64,000 nt of DNA from Actinomadura sp. J1-007 (GTDB lineage: Bacteria; Actinomycetota; Actinomycetes; Streptosporangiales; Streptosporangiaceae): contig NZ_WING01000001.1 in assembly GCF_009793335.1 (NCBI RefSeq), positions 1,736,001 to 1,800,000 of the forward strand. The letters are read 5' to 3'. The translations under genes and the position numbers were made by a program. The first letter of the stretch is position 1. Each line of letters opens with the position of its first letter. Of this stretch, positions 40,382-49,953 are shown piece after piece. The notes under the pieces were generated by a model. That model was not told where the DNA came from. It made no database searches and saw only the letters and a program-made list of their open reading frames with translations.

Positions 40382-41326
40382 TCAGACGCGGATGACGGTC
40401 TTGCCCCTCGCGCCCCCGGAGCGGCTGCGGGCGAGCGCGTCGGGCGCCTCGCCGAGCGGGACCTCCTCCTGCACCCGCACCCTGACCTTCCCCGCGTCGA
40501 TCAGCACGCCGATCTCCTCCAGGACCTCGCCGGACGGGGCGTTCTGGAAGTTGACGCCGCGCAGCTCCTGCGCCTCCATCGCGTCCGGGTTCAGCGCGAA
40601 GTTGGTGCTGAGGTACGTGCCGCCCGGCCGCAGCAGCGACGCGATCCGCTCGGTGGCGGCCCGGTCGCTCGCCATGTCGAGGACGGCGTCGATGCCGTCG
40701 GAATGGGCGCTCAGGACCTGCGCGTTCAGATCGCCCTTGGTGTGGTCGACGATCTCGTCGGCGCCGAGGTCGCGCAGCACGTCCGCCATGTCGGGCCTGG
40801 CGGTCGCGATGACCTTGGCGCCCTGGTTGGCGGCGAACTGCACGGCGCTCTGCCCGACCCCGCCGGTCGCGCCGACGATCAGGACGGTCTGGCCGGCGTC
40901 CACGTCGGCCTCGCGGACCAGGTTGTAGGCGCTGGAGGTCGCGGTCGGCACGGCCGCGGCCTGGGTGTAGATCATGCCCTCGGGCATCCGGGCGAGCGGC
41001 GACCGCTCGCGGGCGATCGCGTACTCGGCGTAGCTGCCGAGGCCGCGCTCGACCATCCTGAACTCCCCGTAGACCTGCTCGCCGACGCGGAAGCGGGTGA
41101 CGTCGGGCCCGGTCTCCTCGACGACGCCCGCGCCGTCCGAGCCGAGGACGAGCGGGAACGCGGCGTCCACCGAGTCCTTGAGCATCCCGTCGGCGATCTT
41201 CCAGTCGACGGGGTTGAGCCCGGCCGCGACGATCTTGACCAGGATGTCGCCCGGTCCGGGCTCCGGTCTCGGAAGGTCGACGAGCGACGGCGTCGCGCCG
41301 TACTCGGACACGGCGATGGCACGCAT
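40382..41326 (-). CDS. NADP-dependent MDR oxidoreductase (quinone reductase-like)
   Basis: Zinc-free medium-chain dehydrogenase/reductase, 314 aa from ATG 41326 (MRAIAVSEYGATPSLVDLPR), which follows GGGGGATCAC. The GroES-like domain is at about 10-120, the Rossmann domain at 130-260 with VLIVGATGGVGQSAVQFA for NADP. It lacks the cysteine cluster of zinc alcohol dehydrogenases, pointing to the quinone reductase subgroup. The substrate is probably a quinone or enone. The stop lies 4 bp before the nhaA-dsbA start on the same strand. Confidence 0.9.
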   Translation of the reverse strand: MRAIAVSEYGATPSLVDLPRPEPGPGDILVKIVAAGLNPVDWKIADGMLKDSVDAAFPLVLGSDGAGVVEETGPDVTRFRVGEQVYGEFRMVERGLGSYAEYAIARERSPLARMPEGMIYTQAAAVPTATSSAYNLVREADVDAGQTVLIVGATGGVGQSAVQFAANQGAKVIATARPDMADVLRDLGADEIVDHTKGDLNAQVLSAHSDGIDAVLDMASDRAATERIASLLRPGGTYLSTNFALNPDAMEAQELRGVNFQNAPSGEVLEEIGVLIDAGKVRVRVQEEVPLGEAPDALARSRSGGARGKTVIRV

Positions 41327-41388
41327 GTGATCCCCCGGTTCAGTGCGAAGTGTCATCCGCCGGATGATCTACCCGGTCCCCGCCCGCG

Positions 41389-43698
41389 TCACACGGGCCC
41401 GGCGCGGCGTGTCCGCAGGTCAGGCGGGGCGTCCGGGGTCGGGGGTCGGGGTGGCGCCGGGGCCGCCGGGCCCGCCGGGGCCGTCCGGGCCGGGGGCGGC
41501 GGCTCCTCGCGCGGCGGGTCGTCCCCGTGCCCGCGGTCCCGCCTGTCCTTGCGGTCCTTCTTGCCCTTCCTGCCCTTGTCGGCCTTCTTCCTCTTGGGCG
41601 GGTCCTCGCCGCTGCCCAGGCTGAAGTAGTGCGCGGGCGGCCGGTGGAACGCGCTGCCCGGCACGCCCGACAGGGCGGCGAGCATCGTGTCGCGCCAGAT
41701 CGGCGCGGGGATCGTCGCGCCGAACACCGCGCCGTAGCAGCGGCCGTCCATGCACAGCGACTCCATCGGATGCCGGTAGCCGCCGCGCGGGTCGCCGACC
41801 CACACCGCCGACGCCAGCTCGGGCGTGTAGCCCGCGAACCAGGCGGCGGAGAAGTCGTCGACCGTCCCGGTCTTCCCGGCGGCGGGACGGCCGAGCGCCA
41901 TGCCGCGCGCCGTGCCGTTCGTCAGGACGCCCCGCAGCACGTGGTTGACCGCGTCGGCCACGCCCCGGTCCAGCACCTGCTTGCAGTGCGCGGACGGCAC
42001 CTTCAGGCGGCGCCCGGACGCGTCGGTGATCCGCGAGATCGCGACCGGCTCGCAGTAGCGGCCCCGCGCGCCGAACGCGGCGTACGCGGCGGCGAGGCGC
42101 AGCGGCGACACCGGGTTGAACCCGAGCGTGAACGACGGGTACTGCTCCATCGCCTTGCCGTTCGCCTGCCGCATCCCGAGCCGTTCGGCCATCTTCACCG
42201 TGTCGCACAGCCCGACCCGGCGCTCCAGGTTGAGGAAGAACGTGTTGACCGAGTGGTGCGTGCCGGTGACGAGGCTGAAGCTGCGCCCGCCCTCGCCGTC
42301 GGCGGAGTTGCGCAGCGACGCGTCCGGATCGCCGACGCGGCGGCCCTTGCAGTCGCGGAACCCGACGGGCGTGAACCCGCGCGGCGCCATCAGCCGCGTG
42401 CCGAACGGCAGGTCCTGCTCCAGAGCCGCCGCGAGCGTGAACGCCTTGAACGTCGATCCGGCCTGCATCCCGATGCTCGACCCGTGGGACGCGTCGGCCG
42501 CGAAGTTGATCCACGTCTTGCCGCGCTGCCGGTCGGGGCCGAGCCTGCGGTCCACGGCCATGCCGAGGATCTCGCCGGTGCCGGGGCGTACGAGCGCCTC
42601 GGCGGCGGCCTTGTGCGCGGAGTTCTTGCGCGGGACGTGCCGGTCGACCGCGCGCTGCGCCGCCCGCTGCGTCCGCCGGTCGAGCGTCGTGCGGATCGTC
42701 AGGCCGCCCCGCTTGAGCAGCTTCTCGCGGTCCTTCGGCGTCGCGCCGAACACCGCGTTGGTGAGGATCTCGTGCTGAACGTAGTCGCAGAAGAACGGCG
42801 CCTCGCTCGTCACGCAGCCGCTGTGGACCTCCTTCACCTTCAGCCCGAGCGGGCGCCGCTTCTCGGCGTCCGCCCGCGCCCGGTCGATCCAGCCGAGGTC
42901 GGCCATCCGCGTGAGGACGGTGTCGCGGCGGTCCTTGGCGGCCCGCGGGTGCTGGGTCGGGTCGTAGGCGTGCGGGTAGCGGACGACCCCGGCGAGCAGC
43001 GCCGACTCGTTCAGGGTGAGGCGGGCGGCGGGCTTGGAGAAGTAGCGGCGGGCCGCCGCCTCGATGCCGTACGCGCCCGCGCCGTAGTAGGCGATGTTGA
43101 GGTAGCGGCGGAGGATCTCGTCCTTGGAGTACCGCTTCTCCAGCGCGACCGCGTACTTCAGCTCGCGGATCTTGCGGGCCGGGGAGATCTCCTTCGCGGC
43201 CCTCTTCTCGGCGGCGTTGTCGGCCTGGGTCAGCAGCAGGTTCTTCACGTACTGCTGGGTGATGCCCGAGCCGCCCTGGGTGACCTCGCCCGACCCCATG
43301 TTGCTGACGAGCGCGCGGAGCGTGCCCTTGGAGTCGATCGCGCCGTGCTCGTAGAAGCGGCTGTCCTCGATCGCGAGGACGGCGCGGCGCGCGTCGGGCG
43401 AGATCCGGTCGAGCGGGACGTCCACCCGGTTCTCGTAGAAGAACGTGGCGATCGTCGAGCCGTCCGCCGCGAGGATCTTCGAGCGCTGGGGGACGCCCGA
43501 GGTCGTCAGCCCCTCGGGCTCGTCCTCGAACCAGTCGGCGGCGTCGCGGGCGCCGACCCCGGCCGTGCACGCGGTCGGCAGCAGCATCAGCGCGACCAGC
43601 ACGCCGGCGACGCCACCGAGCGCTCCGAGGCCGCGCACGGCCCGCAGCTTCTCGGCCCGCGTCGACGAGCGCGACCAGAACCGCTCCCCACCCAGCAC
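41389..43698 (-). CDS. Bifunctional penicillin-binding protein (class A PBP)
   Basis: Peptidoglycan synthase with an N-terminal membrane helix, a GT51 glycosyltransferase domain and a transpeptidase domain, about 769 aa. GT51 motifs: EDSRFYEHGAIDSKG with the catalytic Glu, GGSGITQQYVKN, and RKIRELKYAVALEKRYSKDEIL. Transpeptidase motifs: GSTFK with the nucleophile Ser, SVN, and KTGT. The C-terminal 60 residues are Lys/Arg/Asp- then Pro-rich. No PASTA domain. It polymerises and crosslinks wall glycan. The start is uncertain: GTG 43698 is listed, with GTG 43734 in frame upstream; neither has a clear ribosome site. Confidence 0.93.
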   Translation of the reverse strand: MLGGERFWSRSSTRAEKLRAVRGLGALGGVAGVLVALMLLPTACTAGVGARDAADWFEDEPEGLTTSGVPQRSKILAADGSTIATFFYENRVDVPLDRISPDARRAVLAIEDSRFYEHGAIDSKGTLRALVSNMGSGEVTQGGSGITQQYVKNLLLTQADNAAEKRAAKEISPARKIRELKYAVALEKRYSKDEILRRYLNIAYYGAGAYGIEAAARRYFSKPAARLTLNESALLAGVVRYPHAYDPTQHPRAAKDRRDTVLTRMADLGWIDRARADAEKRRPLGLKVKEVHSGCVTSEAPFFCDYVQHEILTNAVFGATPKDREKLLKRGGLTIRTTLDRRTQRAAQRAVDRHVPRKNSAHKAAAEALVRPGTGEILGMAVDRRLGPDRQRGKTWINFAADASHGSSIGMQAGSTFKAFTLAAALEQDLPFGTRLMAPRGFTPVGFRDCKGRRVGDPDASLRNSADGEGGRSFSLVTGTHHSVNTFFLNLERRVGLCDTVKMAERLGMRQANGKAMEQYPSFTLGFNPVSPLRLAAAYAAFGARGRYCEPVAISRITDASGRRLKVPSAHCKQVLDRGVADAVNHVLRGVLTNGTARGMALGRPAAGKTGTVDDFSAAWFAGYTPELASAVWVGDPRGGYRHPMESLCMDGRCYGAVFGATIPAPIWRDTMLAALSGVPGSAFHRPPAHYFSLGSGEDPPKRKKADKGRKGKKDRKDRRDRGHGDDPPREEPPPPARTAPAGPAAPAPPRPPTPDAPPDLRTRRAGPV

Positions 43699-43756
43699 GC
43701 GCCAAGAGTAAACGGACGTCCCACGCGAGACCACCCCATCGGCGATCTTGCGGGCG

Positions 43757-44767
43757 TTATCCGCCGTTGCGCGCGTTCCGCTCCCGTTCCCAGATCTTGA
43801 CGCGGTCGCGGAACACCCGCGACACCGCGCGCAGCTCGGCCTCGGGGTCGAGCCCGAGCGCGCGGGCCTCCCTGACCAGCTCGAACAGCCGCCGGCCGAT
43901 CTCCGAACCGGCCTCGTCCCACTCGGTGAGCGGCTCGGCGGGCGGGTCGGCGGGGGCGTCCACGCGGGCCGCGCGGCGCTGGAGCTGCGAGGCGAGCGAC
44001 AGCGCCGGCTGCCCCATCGGCACGCCGTCGAACACCGACGCCTCGTCGCCGCTCTTCTCGGCCCGCTCGGCGGCCTTGATCTGCTCCCAGTTGGTGTTGA
44101 CCTCGTCGGCCCCGCTCACCGACACGTCGGCGAACACGTGCGGGTGCCGCCGGACGAGCTTGTCGACGATCCCCGCCGCGACGTCGTCGATGGTGAACTC
44201 CGTGCCGTCGTCGCGCTCGGCGGCCACGACGGAGTGGAACGCCACCTGCATCAGGACGTCGCCGAGCTCCTCGCGCAGCGCGGCGAGGTCGCCCGACTCG
44301 ACCGTGTCGACGACCTCGTACGCCTCCTCCAGCAGGTACGGCACGAGCGAGGCGTGCGTCTGCTTGGCGTCCCACGGGCACTCGCGGCGCAGCGTGTCCA
44401 TCACCGAGACCAGGTCGAGCAGCCGCGCGCCCGGCAGGTCGTACGACCCGTGCACGACCTCGACGTCCAGCGGGTCGTCCACCACCAGCCCGCCGATGTC
44501 GCGCAGCAGCCGCTCGTCGCCCTCCGGCGCGGCGACCCACACCACGTGCCCGCCCCGGGCCCCGGCCTCGCGCGCGGCGGCGGCGAGGCCGGCCGGGTCG
44601 GGGTCGGTCACCTCCTCGGCGCGCACCCCGGCGTCCCGCAGGTACGGCAGCAGCGGATGGCCCTCGCGGGTCAGCACCCGGTCGGCGGAGCGCAGCGCGT
44701 CCCACGCCCTCCAGGACAGCAGGCCGGGCGCGACCCGGTGCGTGGTCGCGAGCAGGGTCAGGCTCAT
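43757..44767 (-). CDS. mazG: MazG family nucleoside triphosphate pyrophosphohydrolase
   Basis: House-cleaning NTP pyrophosphatase, 336 aa. Residues 1-115 are an actinobacterial N-terminal extension without clear motifs; the MazG domain follows with LRRECPWDAKQTHASLVPYL, EEAYEVVD and EELGDVLMQVAFHS, the all-alpha metal-binding EExxE and ExxD signature. The remainder contains DKLVRRHPHVFAD and NWEQIKAAE, also characteristic. It hydrolyses damaged or excess NTPs to NMP and PPi. It lies 2 bp after the SurA-like gene and downstream of mfd, an arrangement typical for actinomycetes. Confidence 0.93.
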   Translation of the reverse strand: MSLTLLATTHRVAPGLLSWRAWDALRSADRVLTREGHPLLPYLRDAGVRAEEVTDPDPAGLAAAAREAGARGGHVVWVAAPEGDERLLRDIGGLVVDDPLDVEVVHGSYDLPGARLLDLVSVMDTLRRECPWDAKQTHASLVPYLLEEAYEVVDTVESGDLAALREELGDVLMQVAFHSVVAAERDDGTEFTIDDVAAGIVDKLVRRHPHVFADVSVSGADEVNTNWEQIKAAERAEKSGDEASVFDGVPMGQPALSLASQLQRRAARVDAPADPPAEPLTEWDEAGSEIGRRLFELVREARALGLDPEAELRAVSRVFRDRVKIWERERNARNGG

Positions 44768-44769
44768 GG

Positions 44770-45468
44770 TCAGCGGATACCCGATTCGGTCGCGGAGAGC
44801 TTGTAGCGGACCGGCTGCATGGCGCTGCGGTTGGCGTCGAACGCCCCGTACCGCGGGTTCACCTTGATGTGCAGCGCGGCCGCGGTCTGCCGGTAGAGCG
44901 CGTCGACGCGGGCGAACGCGTTCTGGGTGGCGGGGCTGGTGGCCGCGCCGTCGGCGCCGTTGCGGTCGAGCAGCGCGCCGCTGACGGCGAAGTAGCGGCC
45001 GAGGTCGCGGACCTTGCTCGCGGGCAGCCCGTTGGCCACGGCGTACGACCGGGCGCCGCCCACCTGCGCCAGCCCGGACAGCTCGCGGTCGATCTGCCCG
45101 TCGGCCACCGAGATCCCGTTGCGCTCGGCCGCCTCGTCGGCGATCCGGAACCGGATCAGGAACCCGAGCGTGCGCTGCTGGTCGGACTGGCCCTCGTCGC
45201 CCGTCCGCTGCTCGCTCGCCAGCCTGGCCCGGATCTCGTTGGCGGCCGGGTCGGTCCTGAACTGGCGCTGCGCCGACCGGACGACGCCGTTCAGCGTGCC
45301 CGTGCTGATCCGGTCGTCGCCGACGAGCGCGGCGGCGCCCATCTTCACCGGGTCGCCGCCGCAGCCGGCCAGCGCGCCCGCCGCCGCCAGCGCGGCCACC
45401 GCGAGCGCCAGCGGCCTGGCGGCCCCGGCCCTCCCGCCGCGCGCCGCCTTCACCGAGGTTCCGAGCAC
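44770..45468 (-). CDS. SurA N-terminal domain-like lipoprotein
   Basis: Envelope lipoprotein with the chaperone-like N-terminal part of SurA. The signal peptide ends in lipobox LAGC; the mature protein continues AALVGDDRISTGTLNGVVR, the standard opening of SurA/PrsA-like proteins, then a helical region with RFRIADEAAERNGISVADG. No peptidyl-prolyl isomerase (parvulin) domain follows. It could bind unfolded exported proteins. The start is uncertain: GTG 45468 is listed; a GTG at 45522 and another at about 45450 are in frame. It sits between mfd and mazG. Confidence 0.8.
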   Translation of the reverse strand: MLGTSVKAARGGRAGAARPLALAVAALAAAGALAGCGGDPVKMGAAALVGDDRISTGTLNGVVRSAQRQFRTDPAANEIRARLASEQRTGDEGQSDQQRTLGFLIRFRIADEAAERNGISVADGQIDRELSGLAQVGGARSYAVANGLPASKVRDLGRYFAVSGALLDRNGADGAATSPATQNAFARVDALYRQTAAALHIKVNPRYGAFDANRSAMQPVRYKLSATESGIR

Positions 45469-45537
45469 GGGTCCCCCATCTCGTCCGAGAGCCGGTCCTG
45501 TCCGACCACTGCCGTTGATCACCTGGAGTCTCGCAGC

Positions 45538-48500
45538 TTAGGCGGGGACGGCCTCCAGGAACAGTGCCCCCACCAGGTCCGTCGCCCACTTGAGCAGCTC
45601 TTGGTCGCGCAGCGGCCGGCCGCCGAGCGGCGCGGTCTTCGGCATCGGCACCAGCAGCGTCCGCGTCGCGGGCTTCAGGATGCTCTTCGGGTACAGCCGC
45701 TGCAACCTGACCTGCCTGGACTCGGGCAGCTCGACCGGCGCGAACTTGACGAAGTTGCCCTGCACCGTGACCTCCGACAGGCCCGCCCGGCGCGCCTTGG
45801 CCCGGAACCGCGCGACCTCCAGCAGGTTCAGCACCGGGACGGGCGGCGGCCCGAACCGGTCCTTCAGCTCGTCGTGCACGCCGCCGATCTCCTCGTCCGA
45901 CGTGATCGCCGCGATCCGGCGGTACGCGTCGAGCCGCAGCCGCTCGCCCGGCACGTACTCGTGCGGCAGGTGCGCGTCCACGGGCAGCTCGACCCTGGTC
46001 TCGGGCGCGTCGGGCTGCCGGCCGCCCTCCTTCAGGTCGCGGACGGCCTCCCCGACCATCCGCACGTACAGGTCGAACCCGACGCCCGCGACGTGCCCGG
46101 ACTGCTCGGCGCCGAGGATGTTGCCCGCGCCGCGGATCTCCAGGTCCTTCATCGCCACGTACATGCCCGCGCCGATCTCGGTGTGCTGCGCGAGCGTCGC
46201 GAGCCGTTCGTGCGCGGTCTCGGTGAGCGGCATCTCCGGCGGGTACAGGAAGTAGGAGTACGCGCGCTCGCGGCCCCGCCCGACCCGGCCGCGGAGCTGG
46301 TGGAGCTGCGACAGGCCGTACATGTCGGCGCGGTCCACGATCAGGGTGTTGGCGTTGGGGACGTCCAGGCCCGACTCGACGATCGTGGTCGCCACGAGCA
46401 CGTCGTAGTTCTTCTCCCAGAAGTCGACCATGACGCGTTCGAGCTCGTGCTCGTTCATCTGGCCGTGCGCGGTCGCGATCCGCGCCTCGGGGACGAGCCG
46501 CGCCAGGTTCGCCGCGACCTTGTCGATCGACCGCACCCGGTTGTGGACGAAGAAGACCTGCCCCTCGCGCAGCAGCTCGCGGCGGATCGCCGCGGCGATC
46601 TGCTTCTCCTCGTACGGCCCGACGAACGTCAGGACCGGGTGCCGCTCCTCGGGCGGGGTGAGGATCGTGGACATCTCGCGGATGCCGGTCAGGCCCATCT
46701 CCAGCGTGCGCGGGATCGGCGTCGCCGACATCGCGAGCACGTCCACCTGCGTGCGCAGGCGCTTCAGCTCCTCCTTGTGCTCGACGCCGAAGCGCTGCTC
46801 CTCGTCGATGATGACCAGGCCGAGGTTCTTGAACCGGGTCTGCGCCGACAGGATGCGGTGCGTGCCGACCACGACGTCCACGTTGCCGTCGGCGAGGCCC
46901 TGCAACGTCGCGTCGATCTCGCCGTCGGTCTGGAACCGGCTGATCGGCTTGACCACCACGGGGAACGCGCCGAACCGCTCGGTGAACGTCGACAGGTGCT
47001 GCTGGACGAGCAGCGTCGTCGGCACGAGCACCGCGACCTGCTTGCCGTCCTGCACGGCCTTGAACGCCGCGCGGACCGCGATCTCGGTCTTGCCGTAGCC
47101 GACGTCCCCGCAGATCAGCCGGTCCATCGGGACGGGCCGTTCCATGTCGCCCTTGACCTCGTCGATCGCGGCGAGCTGGTCGGGGGTCTCGACGTAGGGG
47201 AAGGCGTCCTCCAGCTCCCGCTGCCACGGGGTGTCCGCGCCGAACGCGTGGCCGGGGCTCGCCATCCGCGCCGAGTAGAGGCGGATCAGCTCCCCGGCGA
47301 TCTGCTTGACCGCCTTGCGGGCCCGCGACTTCGCCTTCTGCCAGTCGGCGCCGCCGAGCCGGTGCAGGCTCGGCGCCTCGCCGCCGACGTAGCGGGTCAG
47401 CTCCTCAAGCTGGTCGGTCGGGACGAACAGCCGGTCGCTCTTGGCGTACTCCAGGATCAGGTACTCGCGGGTGGCGCCCTGCACCGTCCGCGACACCATC
47501 TCGACGTACCGGCCGACGCCGTGCTGCTCGTGCACGACGTAGTCGCCGGGCTTGAGCTGGAGCGGGTCGATCCCGCCGCGCCGCCGGGACGGCATCCGCC
47601 GCATGTCCTTGGTGGAGGACCGCTGCCCGGACAGGTCGGTCTCGGTCAGCACCGCGAGCTTGACCGACGCCCAGGTGAAGCCGTTCTCCAGCAGCCCGGT
47701 CGTGACGTTGACGACCGACGGGCGGGGCGGCTCGGCGACGTCGGCGAGCGTCGCGCCGAGGCCCTCCTCCCCGCGAGTTGGACGAGCCGTTCGGCGGGGC
47801 CGTGCCCGGCGGTGACGAGGACGACGCGCCAGCCGTCGGCGATCCAGCCCTTGAGGTCGGCGACGACGCGGCCGGTGTCGCCCCGGTACGCCTCGGCCGC
47901 GTGCGCGCCGAGGTTGAACGACTCGGCCGCCTCGTCCGGGGCGAGCCCGGGCTCGGCGTCCCCGTCCGCCGCCTGCGCCGCCTCGGCGCTCGCGGGGTTG
48001 AGCGCGGTGACCGACCACCTCGGCAGGCCCAGCTCGGAGCTGTGGAGGCGGACCTCCTCCAGCGAGCGGAACGCGGCGGCGCCGAGGTCGATCGGCGCCT
48101 CTCCCCCGGCGGCGGCGTTGACCCAGCTCGCCTCCAGGAACTCCTGGCTGGTGCGGACCAGCTCGGCCGAACGGGTCCGGATCCGCTCCGGCTCGCACAC
48201 CAGCAGCGCCGAGCCGTCCGGGAGCAGGTCGGTGAGCAGCTCCATGCGCTCGGCGAGGACGGGCGAGAACGCCTCCATGCCCTCGACGGTGTCGCCGTCG
48301 GCGATCCGCCCGAGGATCTCCTCCAGGGCGGGGTGCTCCTGGGCCAGCAGCCGCGCGCGCTCGCGGACCGTGTCGGTCAGCGGCAGCTCGCGGCACGGCG
48401 GCGCCCACAGCCCGTCCTGCGCCACCTCCAGCGAACGCTGGTCGGCGGCCTTGAAGTAGCGGATCTCCTCGACCGTGTCGCCCCAGAACTCGACCCGGAG

Positions 48501-49091
48501 CGGGTGCTCCTCGGTCGGCGGGAACACGTCGAGGATGCCGCCGCGCACGGCGATCTCGCCGCGCTTCTCCACCAGGTCCACCCGGTGGTACCCCGCGTCG
48601 ACGAGCCGCCGGACGGCGTCCTCGAGGTCGGCGTCGTCGCCGGAGCGCAGCCGTACGGGCTCCAGGTCGGCCAGGCCCGACACGATCGGCTGGAGCACGG
48701 CCCGGACCGGCGTCACCACCACGTCGAGCCGTCCCGCCGCGCCGTCGCCCGCGTCCGGGTGGACGAGGCGGCGCAGCACGGCGAGCCGCTGCCCGACCGT
48801 GTCGGAGCGCGGCGACAGCTTCTCGTGCGGCAGCGTCTCCCAGGCCGGGAAGTGCGCGACCCGTTCGGGCTCCATGAGGCTGGTCAGGGCGGCGGCCAGG
48901 TCCTCGGCCTCGCGCCCGGTGGCGGTCACGGCCAGCACGACCCCGCCGCGGGTCGCGCGGGACAGCGCCGCCCCGAGGATCGGCCACAGCGACGGGGGCG
49001 CGACGACCTCGTGGTCGGCGCGGGCCCGGTTCAGGGCGCGCTCCAACCCGGGGTCGGTGCACGCCAGGTCAACAAGTCCAGAAAGCGTCAT
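45538..49091 (-). pseudogene. mfd: Transcription-repair coupling factor Mfd, frameshifted as read
   Basis: DNA translocase that removes RNA polymerase stalled at lesions and recruits UvrA. The N-terminal part from ATG 49091 ([20 protein letters not shown]) carries the UvrB-homology region ([17 protein letters not shown]) and runs to [10 protein letters not shown], after which the frame is wrong. The C-terminal part in another frame starts [11 protein letters not shown] and contains the RNA-polymerase interaction domain ([20 protein letters not shown]), Walker [12 protein letters not shown], the helicase box [10 protein letters not shown], and the TRCF end. One extra base in the four-base run at 47769-47772 (C on this strand) rejoins the frames into a protein of about 1184 aa. 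Mfd is a conserved repair gene, so a sequence error is more likely than a real break. Confidence 0.93.
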
Positions 49092-49264
49092 CTTCGCCCG
49101 CTACTCATCCTCCCGCCGAGCGGCGGGTGCGCGCGGGCCGCCCTCCTTCGGGCAGCCCGAAGACCCGGAAATCCCGTGCGGGACCCGGTGACCCCTCCAG
49201 CCTACGCGCCCCGTGGACCGCCGCGGGCTGAGGCCCGGGTCACATCAGGACATGCGTAAGATGA

Positions 49265-49276
49265 GACATAAATGTC
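49265..49276. promoter_or_regulatory. Palindromic operator candidate for the TetR regulator
   Basis: GACAT-AA-ATGTC is a perfect palindrome 25 bp upstream of the TetR-family start codon. It immediately follows TAAGAT (49257-49262), a plausible -10 hexamer, so binding here would block the promoter. Autoregulation is the common mode for this family. Confidence 0.5.
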
Positions 49277-49301
49277 GCATACGAGACGTTGATGGCTCAC
49301 G

Positions 49302-49871
49302 ATGAAAACGAACGAGGACATCCTCACGGCGGCCACCCGGCACCTGAACGCGAACCCGACCGCCTCGATGGCCGGGATCGCCAGCGCCATCGGCATCAGC
49401 CGCGCGACGCTGCACCGCCACTTCGTCAGCCGCGAGGCGCTGCTGCACGCGCTCGGCGACCGGGCCACCGAGTGCTGGGCCGGGTCGCTGCGCTCGGCGG
49501 GCATCGACGCGGCCACCGCGTCCGGCGACCCCGGCGAGCTGCGCGCCGCGCTCGGCGCGCTGCTGAACGCCTACGTCGTGGACGCCGACGAGCACGGCTT
49601 CGCCCTCACCGACCACTTCGTCAACCACCTGCCCGACCTCGTCGCGCGGGGCGAGGAGCTGGAGGAGCGCGAGGTCGCCTTCTACGAGGCGTGCCAGCGG
49701 GCCGGCGTGCTGCGCGCCGACCTGCCCGCCCGCTGGTTCTCCAGCGCGGTCTACGGGCTGCTCGTCGGCGCCCGCGAGAGCCTGCGGCGCGGCGAGGTCG
49801 CCCGCCGGGACCTCGGCCGGATCCTCCTGACCACCTTCCTGGACGGGACGGGTCCGCCGGCCGGCCCCTGA
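49302..49871 (+). CDS. TetR family transcriptional regulator
   Basis: DNA-binding repressor of 189 aa. The N-terminal helix-turn-helix is SMAGIASAIGISRATLHRHF at about residues 25-44, followed by the typical SREALLHAL. The C-terminal ligand domain includes EREVAFYEACQRAGVLRADL. It lies 82 bp upstream of a drug-efflux gene on the same strand and is likely its local regulator, with a palindrome in front of its own gene as a candidate operator. Confidence 0.92.
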   Translation: MKTNEDILTAATRHLNANPTASMAGIASAIGISRATLHRHFVSREALLHALGDRATECWAGSLRSAGIDAATASGDPGELRAALGALLNAYVVDADEHGFALTDHFVNHLPDLVARGEELEEREVAFYEACQRAGVLRADLPARWFSSAVYGLLVGARESLRRGEVARRDLGRILLTTFLDGTGPPAGP

Positions 49872-49953
49872 CCCCGTCCCGGACGCCCTGCCCATCGCAC
49901 ACGACTCGATCGCACACGACCCGCCAGAACCATCGGACATCGGGGGAACCACC

